Assembly (NCBI RefSeq): GCF_030486405.1
Contig: NZ_CP129613.1
Location: forward strand, 4,526,001 to 4,590,000
Reading direction: 5' to 3'
DNA from: Mycolicibacterium sp. HK-90
GTDB lineage: Bacteria; Actinomycetota; Actinomycetes; Mycobacteriales; Mycobacteriaceae
Length of the DNA: 64,000 nucleotides
The notes below the pieces were generated by a model. It was not told the origin of the DNA. It was given only the letters and a program-made list of their open reading frames with translations, and searched no databases. The position numbers and the translations under genes are program-made. Shown one piece after another: positions 10,120 to 17,991 of this stretch; the first letter of the stretch is position 1; each line of letters opens with the position of its first letter.

Positions 10120-10902
10120 ATGACGAACGTGCACGAAGCGTCGGTGCTCCGCGACGGGGCCGGCACTCTCAACGGAAAAGTCGCCTTCGTCGCCGGGGCC
10201 AGCCGCGGTATCGGTGCCACGGTCGCTCGGACACTGGCAGCCGAAGGCGCTGCGGTTGCAGTCGCGGCCCGGTCCGAGGAGCAGGGCAAGTTGCCGGGCA
10301 CCATCGGATCGGTGGCCGCACAGATCGCCGACGCGGGCGGACAGGCCCTCCCGGTCGCCTGCGACGTCACCGATGAGGAGTCGGTGAACAAGGCTGTCGC
10401 CAGGACAGTTTCAGAATTCGGCGGCATCGACATCCTGGTGGCAAACGCCGGTGTGCTGTGGCTGGGCCCGGTGGAGACCACGCCGCTCAAACGCTGGCAG
10501 CTGTGCCTGGACGTCAACCTCACCGGGGTGTTCCTGGTGACCAAGGCCGTCATTCCGGAGGTGCGCAAGCGGGGCGGCGGCTCACTCATCGCCATCACCA
10601 CCACCGGCGTCGACATGGTCGAGCACGGCGCCAACGCCTACTGGGTGTCCAAGGCCGCGGCCGAGCGGCTCTACCTCGGGCTGGCCGCCGATCTGCGCGG
10701 CGACAACATTGCGGTCAACTGCCTCAGCCCGTCACGGGTGGTGCTGACCGAGGGCTGGCAGGCCGGCGGCAGCGGGTTGCAGATACCACCGGAGATGGTC
10801 GAACCGCCAGAGGCGATGGGCCACGCTGCGGTACGGCTGGCGGGCCAAGACGCCACCGGCGTCACCGGCACGGTCCAGCGTTCTGAGGCCCTGGCTTTCT
10901 AG
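10120..10902 (+). CDS. SDR-family oxidoreductase
   Basis: The 260-residue short-chain dehydrogenase has the GASRGIG nucleotide loop, NAG, and a YWVSK catalytic pair. The region after the cofactor loop (EEQGKLPGTIGSVAAQIADAGG) is like that of citronellol/hydroxysteroid-type SDRs, as is the SDR at 19.9 kb. I chose the ATG at 10120; no clear ribosome binding site is visible, and the upstream 60 bp are a repeat-like module. The substrate is unknown; a ring or side-chain alcohol is plausible from context. Confidence 0.78.
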   Translation: MTNVHEASVLRDGAGTLNGKVAFVAGASRGIGATVARTLAAEGAAVAVAARSEEQGKLPGTIGSVAAQIADAGGQALPVACDVTDEESVNKAVARTVSEFGGIDILVANAGVLWLGPVETTPLKRWQLCLDVNLTGVFLVTKAVIPEVRKRGGGSLIAITTTGVDMVEHGANAYWVSKAAAERLYLGLAADLRGDNIAVNCLSPSRVVLTEGWQAGGSGLQIPPEMVEPPEAMGHAAVRLAGQDATGVTGTVQRSEALAF

Positions 10903-10910
10903 TCCCCCAG

Positions 10911-10978
10911 CACCGCGAGCGACCGTGTCTGTACGCCAACACGCCGTAAAGTGCGTACATTTGCGGTCGCTCGCGGTG
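10911..10978. terminator. Large palindromic element between convergent genes
   Basis: The arms CACCGCGAGCGACCG (10911-10925) and their exact complement (10964-10978) enclose a second pair, TGTACGC/GCGTACA (10930-10936 and 10953-10959). It lies in the 87-bp gap between the convergent SDR and crotonase genes, so it can serve as a bidirectional terminator. There is no T-tract. The related module at 10053-10117 suggests it belongs to a dispersed intergenic repeat family. Confidence 0.6.
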
Positions 10979-10989
10979 CCAAGAGGGCG

Positions 10990-11754
10990 TCAGTCCTTGG
11001 CGATCAGGCCGTCCACGATGCGGTTGAAATCAGCGGTGCCGAAGGACACGTACTCGGCGAGGTTGGCATAATCGAGTGACGCCATCACCTGCTGCTCCAA
11101 CTGGATGTTCATCAATCGCTTGGTCGCCTCGACGGCCTGCTTCGGCAGATCGATGAGCTTCTTGGCGCATGCGATCGCCTCGCTCAACGGGTCGGCGACC
11201 ACATGGTTGGCCAGGCCGAGCTCGACCGCGCGCTGAGCCTTGATCCGCACACCGGTGAGCGCAAATTCCTTGGCCTGCAACAACGAAATCTGCGAGCCCC
11301 ACACCAGCGGACCACCGTCGGCGGCCACCAGGCCGATCTGTACGTGCGGATCGGCGAAGTGCGCGGTCTCGGCCATGTAGACGATGTCGGACAGCGCGGC
11401 CAGGCTGCAGCCCAGCCCGACCGCCGGGCCGTTCACCGCGGCGACGACCGGGATGCGACACCGCACCATGCCGATGACGAGGTCACGCCCGTGCTTGATC
11501 GTCTTCTGTCGCAGCGCCTCGTCGCGCCGCAACTCGTCGAGATAGTTGAAATCACCGCCGGCCGAGAACGCCCGTCCGGCACCGGTGATCACCGCGGCCC
11601 GCGCATCGGCGTCCTCGTTGAGCGCCTCCCACAATCGCGCGAGCCCGACGTGCAGGTTGTCGTTGACCGCATTCAGAGCATCGGGGCGGTTGAGGGTGAT
11701 GATGCGCAGGGCGCCGTCGGCCTGGACATCGATTTCGTCTGGCATTCCGTACAT
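10990..11754 (-). CDS. Crotonase-superfamily protein lacking both hydratase glutamates
   Basis: The 254-residue enoyl-CoA hydratase/isomerase fold has the oxyanion-hole segments SAGGDF and GPAVGLG. The positions of the two hydratase glutamates hold Ser (GCSLAALSD, normally GCEL) and His (DPHVQIG, normally PEI). An Asp is present in GLVAADGG. It is therefore unlikely to be a plain hydratase; isomerase, hydrolase or ring-opening chemistry is possible. The ATG follows directly on the stop of the acyl-CoA dehydrogenase gene (TAAATG) with GGAG in front. Confidence 0.8.
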   Translation of the reverse strand: MYGMPDEIDVQADGALRIITLNRPDALNAVNDNLHVGLARLWEALNEDADARAAVITGAGRAFSAGGDFNYLDELRRDEALRQKTIKHGRDLVIGMVRCRIPVVAAVNGPAVGLGCSLAALSDIVYMAETAHFADPHVQIGLVAADGGPLVWGSQISLLQAKEFALTGVRIKAQRAVELGLANHVVADPLSEAIACAKKLIDLPKQAVEATKRLMNIQLEQQVMASLDYANLAEYVSFGTADFNRIVDGLIAKD

Positions 11755-12852
11755 TTAGACTCCAAGCCCGAGGATTCGCGACGCGATGATGTTCTTCTGG
11801 ATCTGCGATGTGCCGCCCATGACGCTCTGGGCGCGGCTGTAAAGGTAAGCCTCGAGCAGTTCTGGATCTTTGGTTCCGGTCACCGCGAGCGCGGCGTGCC
11901 CGACCGACTGCTCGACCCAGGTCATCAGCAGCTTGTCCAGCGAGCCTTCCGGGCCGTGCTTGAGCCCGTCGAGCTGTTCGGACAGCCGCCGTCGCACATG
12001 CAGACGCAGCATCTCGGCCTGCACCCCGGCCCAGGCCAGGTCCTCGGGCACCTTGCCGCCGGTGCTCTCGACCCGAGAGGCCATCTCCCGCACCAGCTTT
12101 CCGTAGCGTGCCGAGTAGCCGAGGGTCGACGGCTCACGCTCATGGCTGACCACCGTCATGGCCAGGCGCCAACCGTCGCCCGGCTCACCCACCATGTTCG
12201 AGGCCGGCACCACCGCACCGTCGAAGGCCACCTGGCCGAACTCGGTGGTGACGCCGTTGATCATCTGCAGCGGCCGCTGCTCGATGCCGTCCTGGTGCAT
12301 CGAGACGATGAACGCCGAGATCCCCTTGTGCCGGGCCACATCCTTGTCGGTGCGGGCCAGCACCAGGCACCAGTCCGCCACGTCGGAGTAACTGGTCCAG
12401 ATCTTGTGTCCGTTGATGACGTAGTTGTCGCCGTCGCGGGTCGCCGTCGTGGTCAACGAGGCCAGGTCCGAACCGGCCCCTGGCTCCGAAAAGCCCTGGC
12501 ACCAACGCTCGGTGCCGTTGATCATTCCCGGCAGGAACCGCTGCTGCAGTTCCTTGCTGCCGTGATGCCCCAACCCCACCACCAGGTAGCCGAGGCTGGG
12601 CCGTGGCGGTGCGCCGGCTCGGGCCAGCTCCTCGTCGACGATGACATCGTAGACCGGCGGCAGGTCCTGCCCGCCGAACTCCTTGGGCCACGATGTGCCG
12701 AAAAACCCTGCGGCATAGAGGGCTTGATGCCACTCCCCCATCCGCGCCCAGTAGTCGTCGCCGGACGCCTTGAAGGATGCGGCATTGTCGGTCAACCAGG
12801 TCCGCAGCCTGTCCCGGAACGAGGCTTCCTCGGGTGAATCACGAAAGTCCAA
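11755..12852 (-). CDS. Acyl-CoA dehydrogenase, long subunit
   Basis: The 365-residue protein keeps the FAD/substrate segment GFSEPGAGSDLASL, the IWTSYSDVADW flavin loop and a C-terminal MGGTSQIQKNIIASRILGL. It is like the full-length partner of mycobacterial heteromeric (alpha2-beta2) acyl-CoA dehydrogenases of the FadE26/FadE28 type that act on steroid side chains. Translation probably starts at a TTG inside the last codons of the upstream short subunit (14-bp overlap), implying coupled synthesis in fixed stoichiometry. Confidence 0.85.
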   Translation of the reverse strand: MDFRDSPEEASFRDRLRTWLTDNAASFKASGDDYWARMGEWHQALYAAGFFGTSWPKEFGGQDLPPVYDVIVDEELARAGAPPRPSLGYLVVGLGHHGSKELQQRFLPGMINGTERWCQGFSEPGAGSDLASLTTTATRDGDNYVINGHKIWTSYSDVADWCLVLARTDKDVARHKGISAFIVSMHQDGIEQRPLQMINGVTTEFGQVAFDGAVVPASNMVGEPGDGWRLAMTVVSHEREPSTLGYSARYGKLVREMASRVESTGGKVPEDLAWAGVQAEMLRLHVRRRLSEQLDGLKHGPEGSLDKLLMTWVEQSVGHAALAVTGTKDPELLEAYLYSRAQSVMGGTSQIQKNIIASRILGLGV

Positions 12853-13660
12853 GATCGATCTCCTCCAGTGCGACGGGCCACAGCTCGGTGGATGTCAGTA
12901 CGCGGCGCAGATACACATGCGCCAGGCATTCCCAGGTGTTTCCGATACCGCCGTGCACCTGGATCGCCGTCTCGCACACCGTCCGTGCGGCGCGAGCACA
13001 GTAGATCTTCGCGATCTTGGCGGCGCGCACGGCTTCGGGGGCAGGCAGCTCGTCGACCGCCCACGCCGCGTGACGCAGCACGCTGATCGACCCCTCGATG
13101 AGGGCGAGCCCCTCAGCCAGCAGGTGTGCGACGGCCTGGTACGAGCCGATCGTAGATCCGTACTGCTCACGGACTTTCGCGTAGTCGACGGCCAACGCGT
13201 GCGCACCGCGGGCCGCGCCGACCAGATCGGCACTGGTGGCGGTGAGCGCCAGCGCCTGCCATCGCAGCGCGTCGTCGTCCGACAGCTCACCGAGCTCATC
13301 GGGCGCCTCAACGACGCCGACGGTGCTGCGCGTGAGATCCACGCCGGCGGTGGCGGCTTCCTCGTCTCCGACCGTCACCTCACGATCGAGTCGACGGGCC
13401 AGATCGTCGGCGAGCACCGGCCCGAGGAACGGCACGTCCACCAGGCCGCGCCCGAACTCCTCGGCGATGATCGCCACCTCCACACCGGAGGCGCCGTCGG
13501 ACCGCAGCGTGCGCCACTCGGTGGCGGCGACCGTGCTTTCCAACCGGGCGATCCGGCCCTCATCCGACAGCTCTCCGACCGCACCCGGTCCGAGGTCGTC
13601 GGCCAGTTTCGCTGCGGCCTCTCGCAGCTGCTGCTGTTCAGACGTCAGACGAACGTCCAT
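12839..13660 (-). CDS. Acyl-CoA dehydrogenase-like short subunit
   Basis: At 273 residues this is about 100 shorter than a normal acyl-CoA dehydrogenase; the middle beta-domain is reduced while the C-terminal helical domain (YAKVREQYGSTIGSYQAVAHLLAE, then VHGGIGNTWE) is kept. Directly upstream of and overlapping the long subunit, it fits the beta chain of an alpha2-beta2 enzyme. Its own 5' end overlaps the AMP ligase by 23 bp. Such pairs are hallmarks of mycobacterial steroid and branched/cyclic acid catabolism. Confidence 0.8.
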   Translation of the reverse strand: MDVRLTSEQQQLREAAAKLADDLGPGAVGELSDEGRIARLESTVAATEWRTLRSDGASGVEVAIIAEEFGRGLVDVPFLGPVLADDLARRLDREVTVGDEEAATAGVDLTRSTVGVVEAPDELGELSDDDALRWQALALTATSADLVGAARGAHALAVDYAKVREQYGSTIGSYQAVAHLLAEGLALIEGSISVLRHAAWAVDELPAPEAVRAAKIAKIYCARAARTVCETAIQVHGGIGNTWECLAHVYLRRVLTSTELWPVALEEIDLGLS

Positions 13661-15008
13661 GCCGCTCCTTCAGCACTCGTCGCAATACCTTTCCGGAAGG
13701 TAACCGGGGTATCTCGGTTACGAACTCCACGCGGCTGGGCCGCTTGTACGAGGCCAGCCGCTCACCGACCAGGTCGATGAGCTCCTCGGCCGGCACCGCA
13801 GAATGTGTCGCCACCGCGGCCACGATGGCCTCGCCGTCGGCGGCATCGGGCACGCCGTACACCGCGCAGTCGCTGACCGCCGGGTGCCCGTGCAGCACCG
13901 CCTCGATCTCGGCGGGTGCCACCTGGAAGCCGCGGACCTTGACCATCTCCTTGGACCGTTCGGTGATCCGCAGGTATCCGTCATCGTCGAGGTATCCGAT
14001 GTCCCCGGTGCGGTACCACCCGTCACAGAACGCGCCCGCGGTGGCGTCCTCGGGCAGATACCCGGCCATCACCGAATCCGACCGCACCTGAATCTCGCCG
14101 TCCGCGCCGATGCGGACGTTCACGCCGCGCACCGGAGTGCCGACGGTGTCGATACGCGTGTCGTGCAGCGGATTACAGGCGATCACCGGAAGCTCGGTGG
14201 TGCCGTACGCGGTCAGCCACCGCACCCCGGCCCGCTCGGTGACGGCCTCCACCACACTGCCGGTCACCGGGGTGGCGCACCACATCACATAGCGCAGCGA
14301 GGACAGGTCGTGACGTTCCAGGGCGGGATGCGCGGCAAGTGCCAACGCGATCGGCGCCACCGCCATCTCGACCGTGATCCGGTCGGACTCGATGTGGCGC
14401 AACATGGTGTCGATGTCGAAGCGAGGGTGCAGCCGGATCCAGGCACCGGTGTCGAGCGCCATGGCGATGTTGAGCAACCCCAGAATGTGCGACGGCGGCG
14501 TCATGATCTGCATCCGGTCCGCGGCGGTGAACCCCAGTGCGTCGCGCCAGTGGCCGATCGCGGCGGCGAACCCACGATGAGTGTGCCGCACCGCCTTGGG
14601 CATGCCCGTCGTTCCCGAACTGAAGACGAACAGTGCGTCCGAGCCCGGGTCGGGCGCACCGAACTGCCGGCGGCCCGGGGTGATCGGCTCATCCAAGTGC
14701 AGCATCGGCATGTGCGCGGCCAACACCTCGTGATCACCCACCGCATGACCGGGCTCGGTCAGCGCCAGCGCATGGGCGACCTCGGCCGCCTTCCAGGCCG
14801 GACTGATCAGTACGGCCGCGGCTCCCAGCCCCCAGATCGCGCGCAGCGCCACGACGAACTCGGGCCGGTTGGACGACATCATGGCGACACGATCACCCGA
14901 CCTGACGCCGCGATGTTCCAGCTCCGTGGCCATCCCACTGGTCAGCGCATCGAGCTCGTCCAGGGTGTATTCGCGGTCGTCGAACGCGAGCACGCCGGTC
15001 TCGTTCAC
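13638..15008 (-). CDS. AMP-forming acyl-CoA synthetase
   Basis: The 456-residue ANL-superfamily ligase has the P-loop FSSGTTGMPKAV, YGTTE, GWYRTGDIG and a C-terminal lysine in PSGKVLRR. It would activate the pathway acid to its CoA ester. The GTG at 15008 follows GAAGGGTGG. It is the first gene of the minus-strand run ligase, FadE-short, FadE-long, crotonase, and diverges from the ferredoxin across a palindrome. It is shorter than usual because the N-terminal domain is compact. Confidence 0.87.
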   Translation of the reverse strand: MNETGVLAFDDREYTLDELDALTSGMATELEHRGVRSGDRVAMMSSNRPEFVVALRAIWGLGAAAVLISPAWKAAEVAHALALTEPGHAVGDHEVLAAHMPMLHLDEPITPGRRQFGAPDPGSDALFVFSSGTTGMPKAVRHTHRGFAAAIGHWRDALGFTAADRMQIMTPPSHILGLLNIAMALDTGAWIRLHPRFDIDTMLRHIESDRITVEMAVAPIALALAAHPALERHDLSSLRYVMWCATPVTGSVVEAVTERAGVRWLTAYGTTELPVIACNPLHDTRIDTVGTPVRGVNVRIGADGEIQVRSDSVMAGYLPEDATAGAFCDGWYRTGDIGYLDDDGYLRITERSKEMVKVRGFQVAPAEIEAVLHGHPAVSDCAVYGVPDAADGEAIVAAVATHSAVPAEELIDLVGERLASYKRPSRVEFVTEIPRLPSGKVLRRVLKERHGRSSDV

Positions 15009-15076
15009 GATTCACCACCCTTCTCCCGAAAACTCCGCTGGGTGCTGAACACACCGAGAAGATACTATCAGTTAGC

Positions 15077-15091
15077 GAGAATGGTATTCTC
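15077..15091. promoter_or_regulatory. Candidate operator, copy 3 (GAGAATGGTATTCTC)
   Basis: This perfect dyad with GAGAAT/ATTCTC arms lies 34 bp before the ferredoxin ATG and 68 bp before the ligase GTG. TATTCT (plus strand) and TACCAT (minus strand) within or beside it are plausible -10 hexamers for the two divergent promoters. It matches the sites near 4.7 and 9.2 kb. Confidence 0.65.
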
Positions 15092-15125
15092 TTCATATCA
15101 GAACGAACGTGCACAGGGGACTCAC

Positions 15126-15437
15126 ATGACGGTAGAACCGACGGTCGGCACCGAGGCGGACGGCAAGGTCACGATCATCTTCGATCGCGAGCAATTGTCC
15201 GTCCCCCGCCGGCAGAGCGAAACGCTGCTGGAGAGCGCTCGCCGCGCCGGGATGACGCCTCCGTTCTCCTGCGAGGCAGGCAACTGTGGGACCTGCATGG
15301 CCAAGCTGCTCGAGGGGACCGCAACGATGCGGGTAAACGACGCGCTCGATGACGACGAAGTCGCCGACGGTTACGTGCTGACCTGCCAGGCCGTGCCGGA
15401 CTGCGATTCGGTGACCGTTTCCTACGACGAGGATTGA
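15126..15437 (+). CDS. Plant-type [2Fe-2S] ferredoxin
   Basis: The 103-residue protein has the C-x4-C-x2-C ... C arrangement (CEAGNCGTC ... TCQ) of plant/ThnA-type ferredoxins. It would carry electrons to an oxygenase or from a flavoprotein. No Rieske oxygenase or dedicated reductase gene is adjacent, so its partner is not evident; the P450 at 27 kb or an enzyme outside the window are options. AGGGGA precedes the ATG. Confidence 0.88.
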   Translation: MTVEPTVGTEADGKVTIIFDREQLSVPRRQSETLLESARRAGMTPPFSCEAGNCGTCMAKLLEGTATMRVNDALDDDEVADGYVLTCQAVPDCDSVTVSYDED

Positions 15438-15492
15438 GCGAGCCGGTCACGGGAGCCGCCGGTTTCTACCGCAGGGCTGCAAATTTCGGCGA

Positions 15493-16569
15493 TCACGACC
15501 CTGGTGCGGAAACCGGCGAATCCGAAACCGGCGAAGGCCGGCCGTACTCGTCGAAGGCCGGCGCCGGCCGGTAGTCCGGTGTGTACCCGGAGATGTGGAT
15601 CGGACTGCCCACCAACCGGAAATCCCCGGCGGTCACCAGCACCTCGGGGGTCGCGGTCAGCGCCTCCGGCAAGCTCCGCACCGCAGCCGCCGGAATCCCC
15701 AGCGGCTTGAGCCGTGCCTCCCAGCCTGCGGCGCTGTCGGTCGCCAGCACGGCAGTCACCACGTCCAGGACCTCATCGCGCCGCCCGGCCCGCTCGGCCA
15801 TGGTGGTGAACCCCTCGATCCCGGCTTCGCCGGCGAACGATCGCCAGAACCCGTCGTGGGTGATGAACAACGCCAGATAGCCGTCGGCAGTCGGGAAAAG
15901 CTGCGCGGGAACGTAATACGAATGCGCACCGAACGGATGGCGGCGCGGTTCGGCACCGTCGTTGAGATAGGCCGAGGCGCGGTAGTTCAGCTGCGAGAGC
16001 ATGACGTCCCGCAGCGATACGTCCACCTGGCCGCCGTTGCCCGACACGATCATCGCCAGCAGACCGAGCGCGGCGGTCAGCCCGGTCGAGTTGTCCGCCG
16101 AGGAGTAGCCCGGCAGCGTGGGCGGACCGTCGGGATCGCCGGTCATCGCCGCTACCCCGGTGGCGGCCTGGATGACGTAGTCGAACGCCGGGTCGTCTCC
16201 CCCGTCCAACCCGAACCCCGTCATCGCGACACAGACGATCTTGGAGTTGAAGCGCCGCAGATGCTCATAGGTGAGGCCCAGCCTGCGGATCACCGACGGT
16301 TTCATGTTCACCAGCAGCGCGTGCGAATCCGCCACCAGCTCACCGAGTTTCGCCTTGCCCTCTTCGGAAGCGAGATCAAGGCAGATGCTGCGCTTGCCCC
16401 GGTTGAGGCTGGCGAAATAGCTGTCACTGACCTGACGCGAGATCTCCCCGCCGGGCGGTTCGACCTTGATCACCTCGGCACCCAGGTCGGCCAGCATCAT
16501 GGTGGCGTACGGGCCGGCCAGCATGACGCCGACCTCGATGATGCGGATGCCGGCCAGCGGGCCTGTCAC
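15493..16569 (-). CDS. CaiB/BaiF-type (class III) CoA transferase
   Basis: The product starts at the family-typical GPLAGIRIIEVG and has the ADLGAEVIKVEPPGG segment and the catalytic-Asp region (GDPDGPPTLPG comes after it). Class III CoA transferases move CoA between carboxylic acids. I chose the GTG at 16569 (358 residues); a GTG at 16617 would add 16 residues without family support. It is the last gene of the mutase operon. The Pro/Ser-rich C-terminal tail is unusual. Confidence 0.83.
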   Translation of the reverse strand: MTGPLAGIRIIEVGVMLAGPYATMMLADLGAEVIKVEPPGGEISRQVSDSYFASLNRGKRSICLDLASEEGKAKLGELVADSHALLVNMKPSVIRRLGLTYEHLRRFNSKIVCVAMTGFGLDGGDDPAFDYVIQAATGVAAMTGDPDGPPTLPGYSSADNSTGLTAALGLLAMIVSGNGGQVDVSLRDVMLSQLNYRASAYLNDGAEPRRHPFGAHSYYVPAQLFPTADGYLALFITHDGFWRSFAGEAGIEGFTTMAERAGRRDEVLDVVTAVLATDSAAGWEARLKPLGIPAAAVRSLPEALTATPEVLVTAGDFRLVGSPIHISGYTPDYRPAPAFDEYGRPSPVSDSPVSAPGS

Positions 16570-16636
16570 AGCGCCGAGCCTACGGGTTGTGGCGCGATCC
16601 GGCTGAAATGTCGGCACAAAGCGTAGTTTCGGCGGT

Positions 16637-17593
16637 TCATCGGACGGCCTTGGCGAGCTCGGCGATCACCTCACGCGTCCGGTACTTCGACGCGATCAAC
16701 TCATCCCGGTTGTCACCGATCGGCAGCAGCCGTACCGACAGATCGGTCACCCCGGCATCGGCGAACTGCTTGAACCGCTTCAGGATTGATTCCTCGTCAC
16801 CCGCGGCGAGCAGATCACCGACGTTGCGGGCCTCGCCGCGGTCCAGCAGTCGCTGGTAGTTGGGCGAGGTCTCGGCTTCGGCGAGGACGCGGTTGGCCCG
16901 GTCCTTGGCTTCCTCGATCTCGGAGTTCGCGCACAGCGTGACCGGGATGCCTGCGACGATGCGCGGCGCGGGCTTCCCGGCTTCGGCGGCGGCCTTGTTG
17001 ATCTTCGGGGCGATGTGCTCGCCGATCGCTTTCTCGTCGGCCATCCACAGCGACGTACCGTCGGCGTGCTCACCGGCGATCTGCAGCATCACCGGACCCA
17101 GCGCGGACACCAGCACCGGCATCGGGATGTCGGCACCCAGCACGGTCGGGTTGTGCACGGTGAAAGAGTCGTTCTCCACGTCGACGTCTCCGGGCCCGGA
17201 GATGGCCGCGTTCAGCACCTGCAGGTAGTCCCGGGTGTAGGCGGCCGGCTTGTCATAGGGCAGGCCCAACATGTCGCGGACGATCCAGTGGTGCGACGGC
17301 CCGACGCCCAGGACCAGCCGACCACCCGAGATCGCGTGCACCGACAGCGCCTGCCGCGCCAGCGCGATCGGGTGCTGCGCCTGCAGCGGTACCACCGCGG
17401 TACCGAGTTCGATGCGCGACGTGTTCGACGCCATCAGCGCCACCATGCTGAGCAGGTCGAAGTCGTTGGGTACCTGCGGCATCCACGCACTGTCCAGTCC
17501 GGCCGATTCCGCCCACTGGATGTCGGAGACCAGCTTGGAGACCTTGCGGGCCATATCGCCACGCTCGGCCCCGATCATCACACCCAGTCTCAT
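16637..17593 (-). CDS. LLM-class (probably F420-dependent) oxidoreductase
   Basis: The 318-residue bacterial luciferase-like monooxygenase superfamily protein starts MRLGVMIG and carries LGTAVVPLQAQHPIALARQALSV and GRLVLGVGPSHHW, typical of mycobacterial F420-dependent members. It overlaps the B12 subunit stop as ATGA, so the two are translationally coupled. The role could be a redox step on a CoA ester or alcohol; which one cannot be read from the sequence. Confidence 0.82.
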   Translation of the reverse strand: MRLGVMIGAERGDMARKVSKLVSDIQWAESAGLDSAWMPQVPNDFDLLSMVALMASNTSRIELGTAVVPLQAQHPIALARQALSVHAISGGRLVLGVGPSHHWIVRDMLGLPYDKPAAYTRDYLQVLNAAISGPGDVDVENDSFTVHNPTVLGADIPMPVLVSALGPVMLQIAGEHADGTSLWMADEKAIGEHIAPKINKAAAEAGKPAPRIVAGIPVTLCANSEIEEAKDRANRVLAEAETSPNYQRLLDRGEARNVGDLLAAGDEESILKRFKQFADAGVTDLSVRLLPIGDNRDELIASKYRTREVIAELAKAVR

Positions 17594-17991
17594 GACTCCG
17601 AAACCTTCTCTGTCAGCGCGCGAACGTCCGTCACCAGGGTGTCGAGCGAGGTTCCCGTGGGGAACACCGCTGCCGCACCGGCGTCGAGCAGTTTCTGCAC
17701 ATCGGATTGTGGAATGGTGCCACCGACGACGACGGCGATATCCCCGGCATCGGCCGCGCGCAGGGCCTCGACGGTGCGCGTGGTCAATGCGACATGCGCG
17801 CCCGAGAGGATCGAAAGACCGACCAGGGCAACGTCTTCCTGCAACGCGATCGACACGATGTCCTCGATGCGCTGCCGGATACCGGTGTAGATGACCTCGA
17901 ATCCGGCGTCCCGCAACGTACGCGCGACGATCTTGGCCCCGCGGTCATGACCGTCGAGACCGGGCTTGGCGACAAGGACTCGGGTTGCCAT
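17590..17991 (-). CDS. Small B12-binding subunit of an acyl-CoA mutase
   Basis: The 133-residue domain has the cobalamin signature DxHxxG (GLDGHDRG), then LSGAH and VVVGGTIP, as in the C-terminal domain of methylmalonyl-CoA mutase and the small subunits of isobutyryl- and 2-hydroxyisobutyryl-CoA mutases. The ATG overlaps the large-subunit stop (TGATG). The separate gene shows that this is a heteromeric mutase. Confidence 0.9.
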   Translation of the reverse strand: MATRVLVAKPGLDGHDRGAKIVARTLRDAGFEVIYTGIRQRIEDIVSIALQEDVALVGLSILSGAHVALTTRTVEALRAADAGDIAVVVGGTIPQSDVQKLLDAGAAAVFPTGTSLDTLVTDVRALTEKVSES

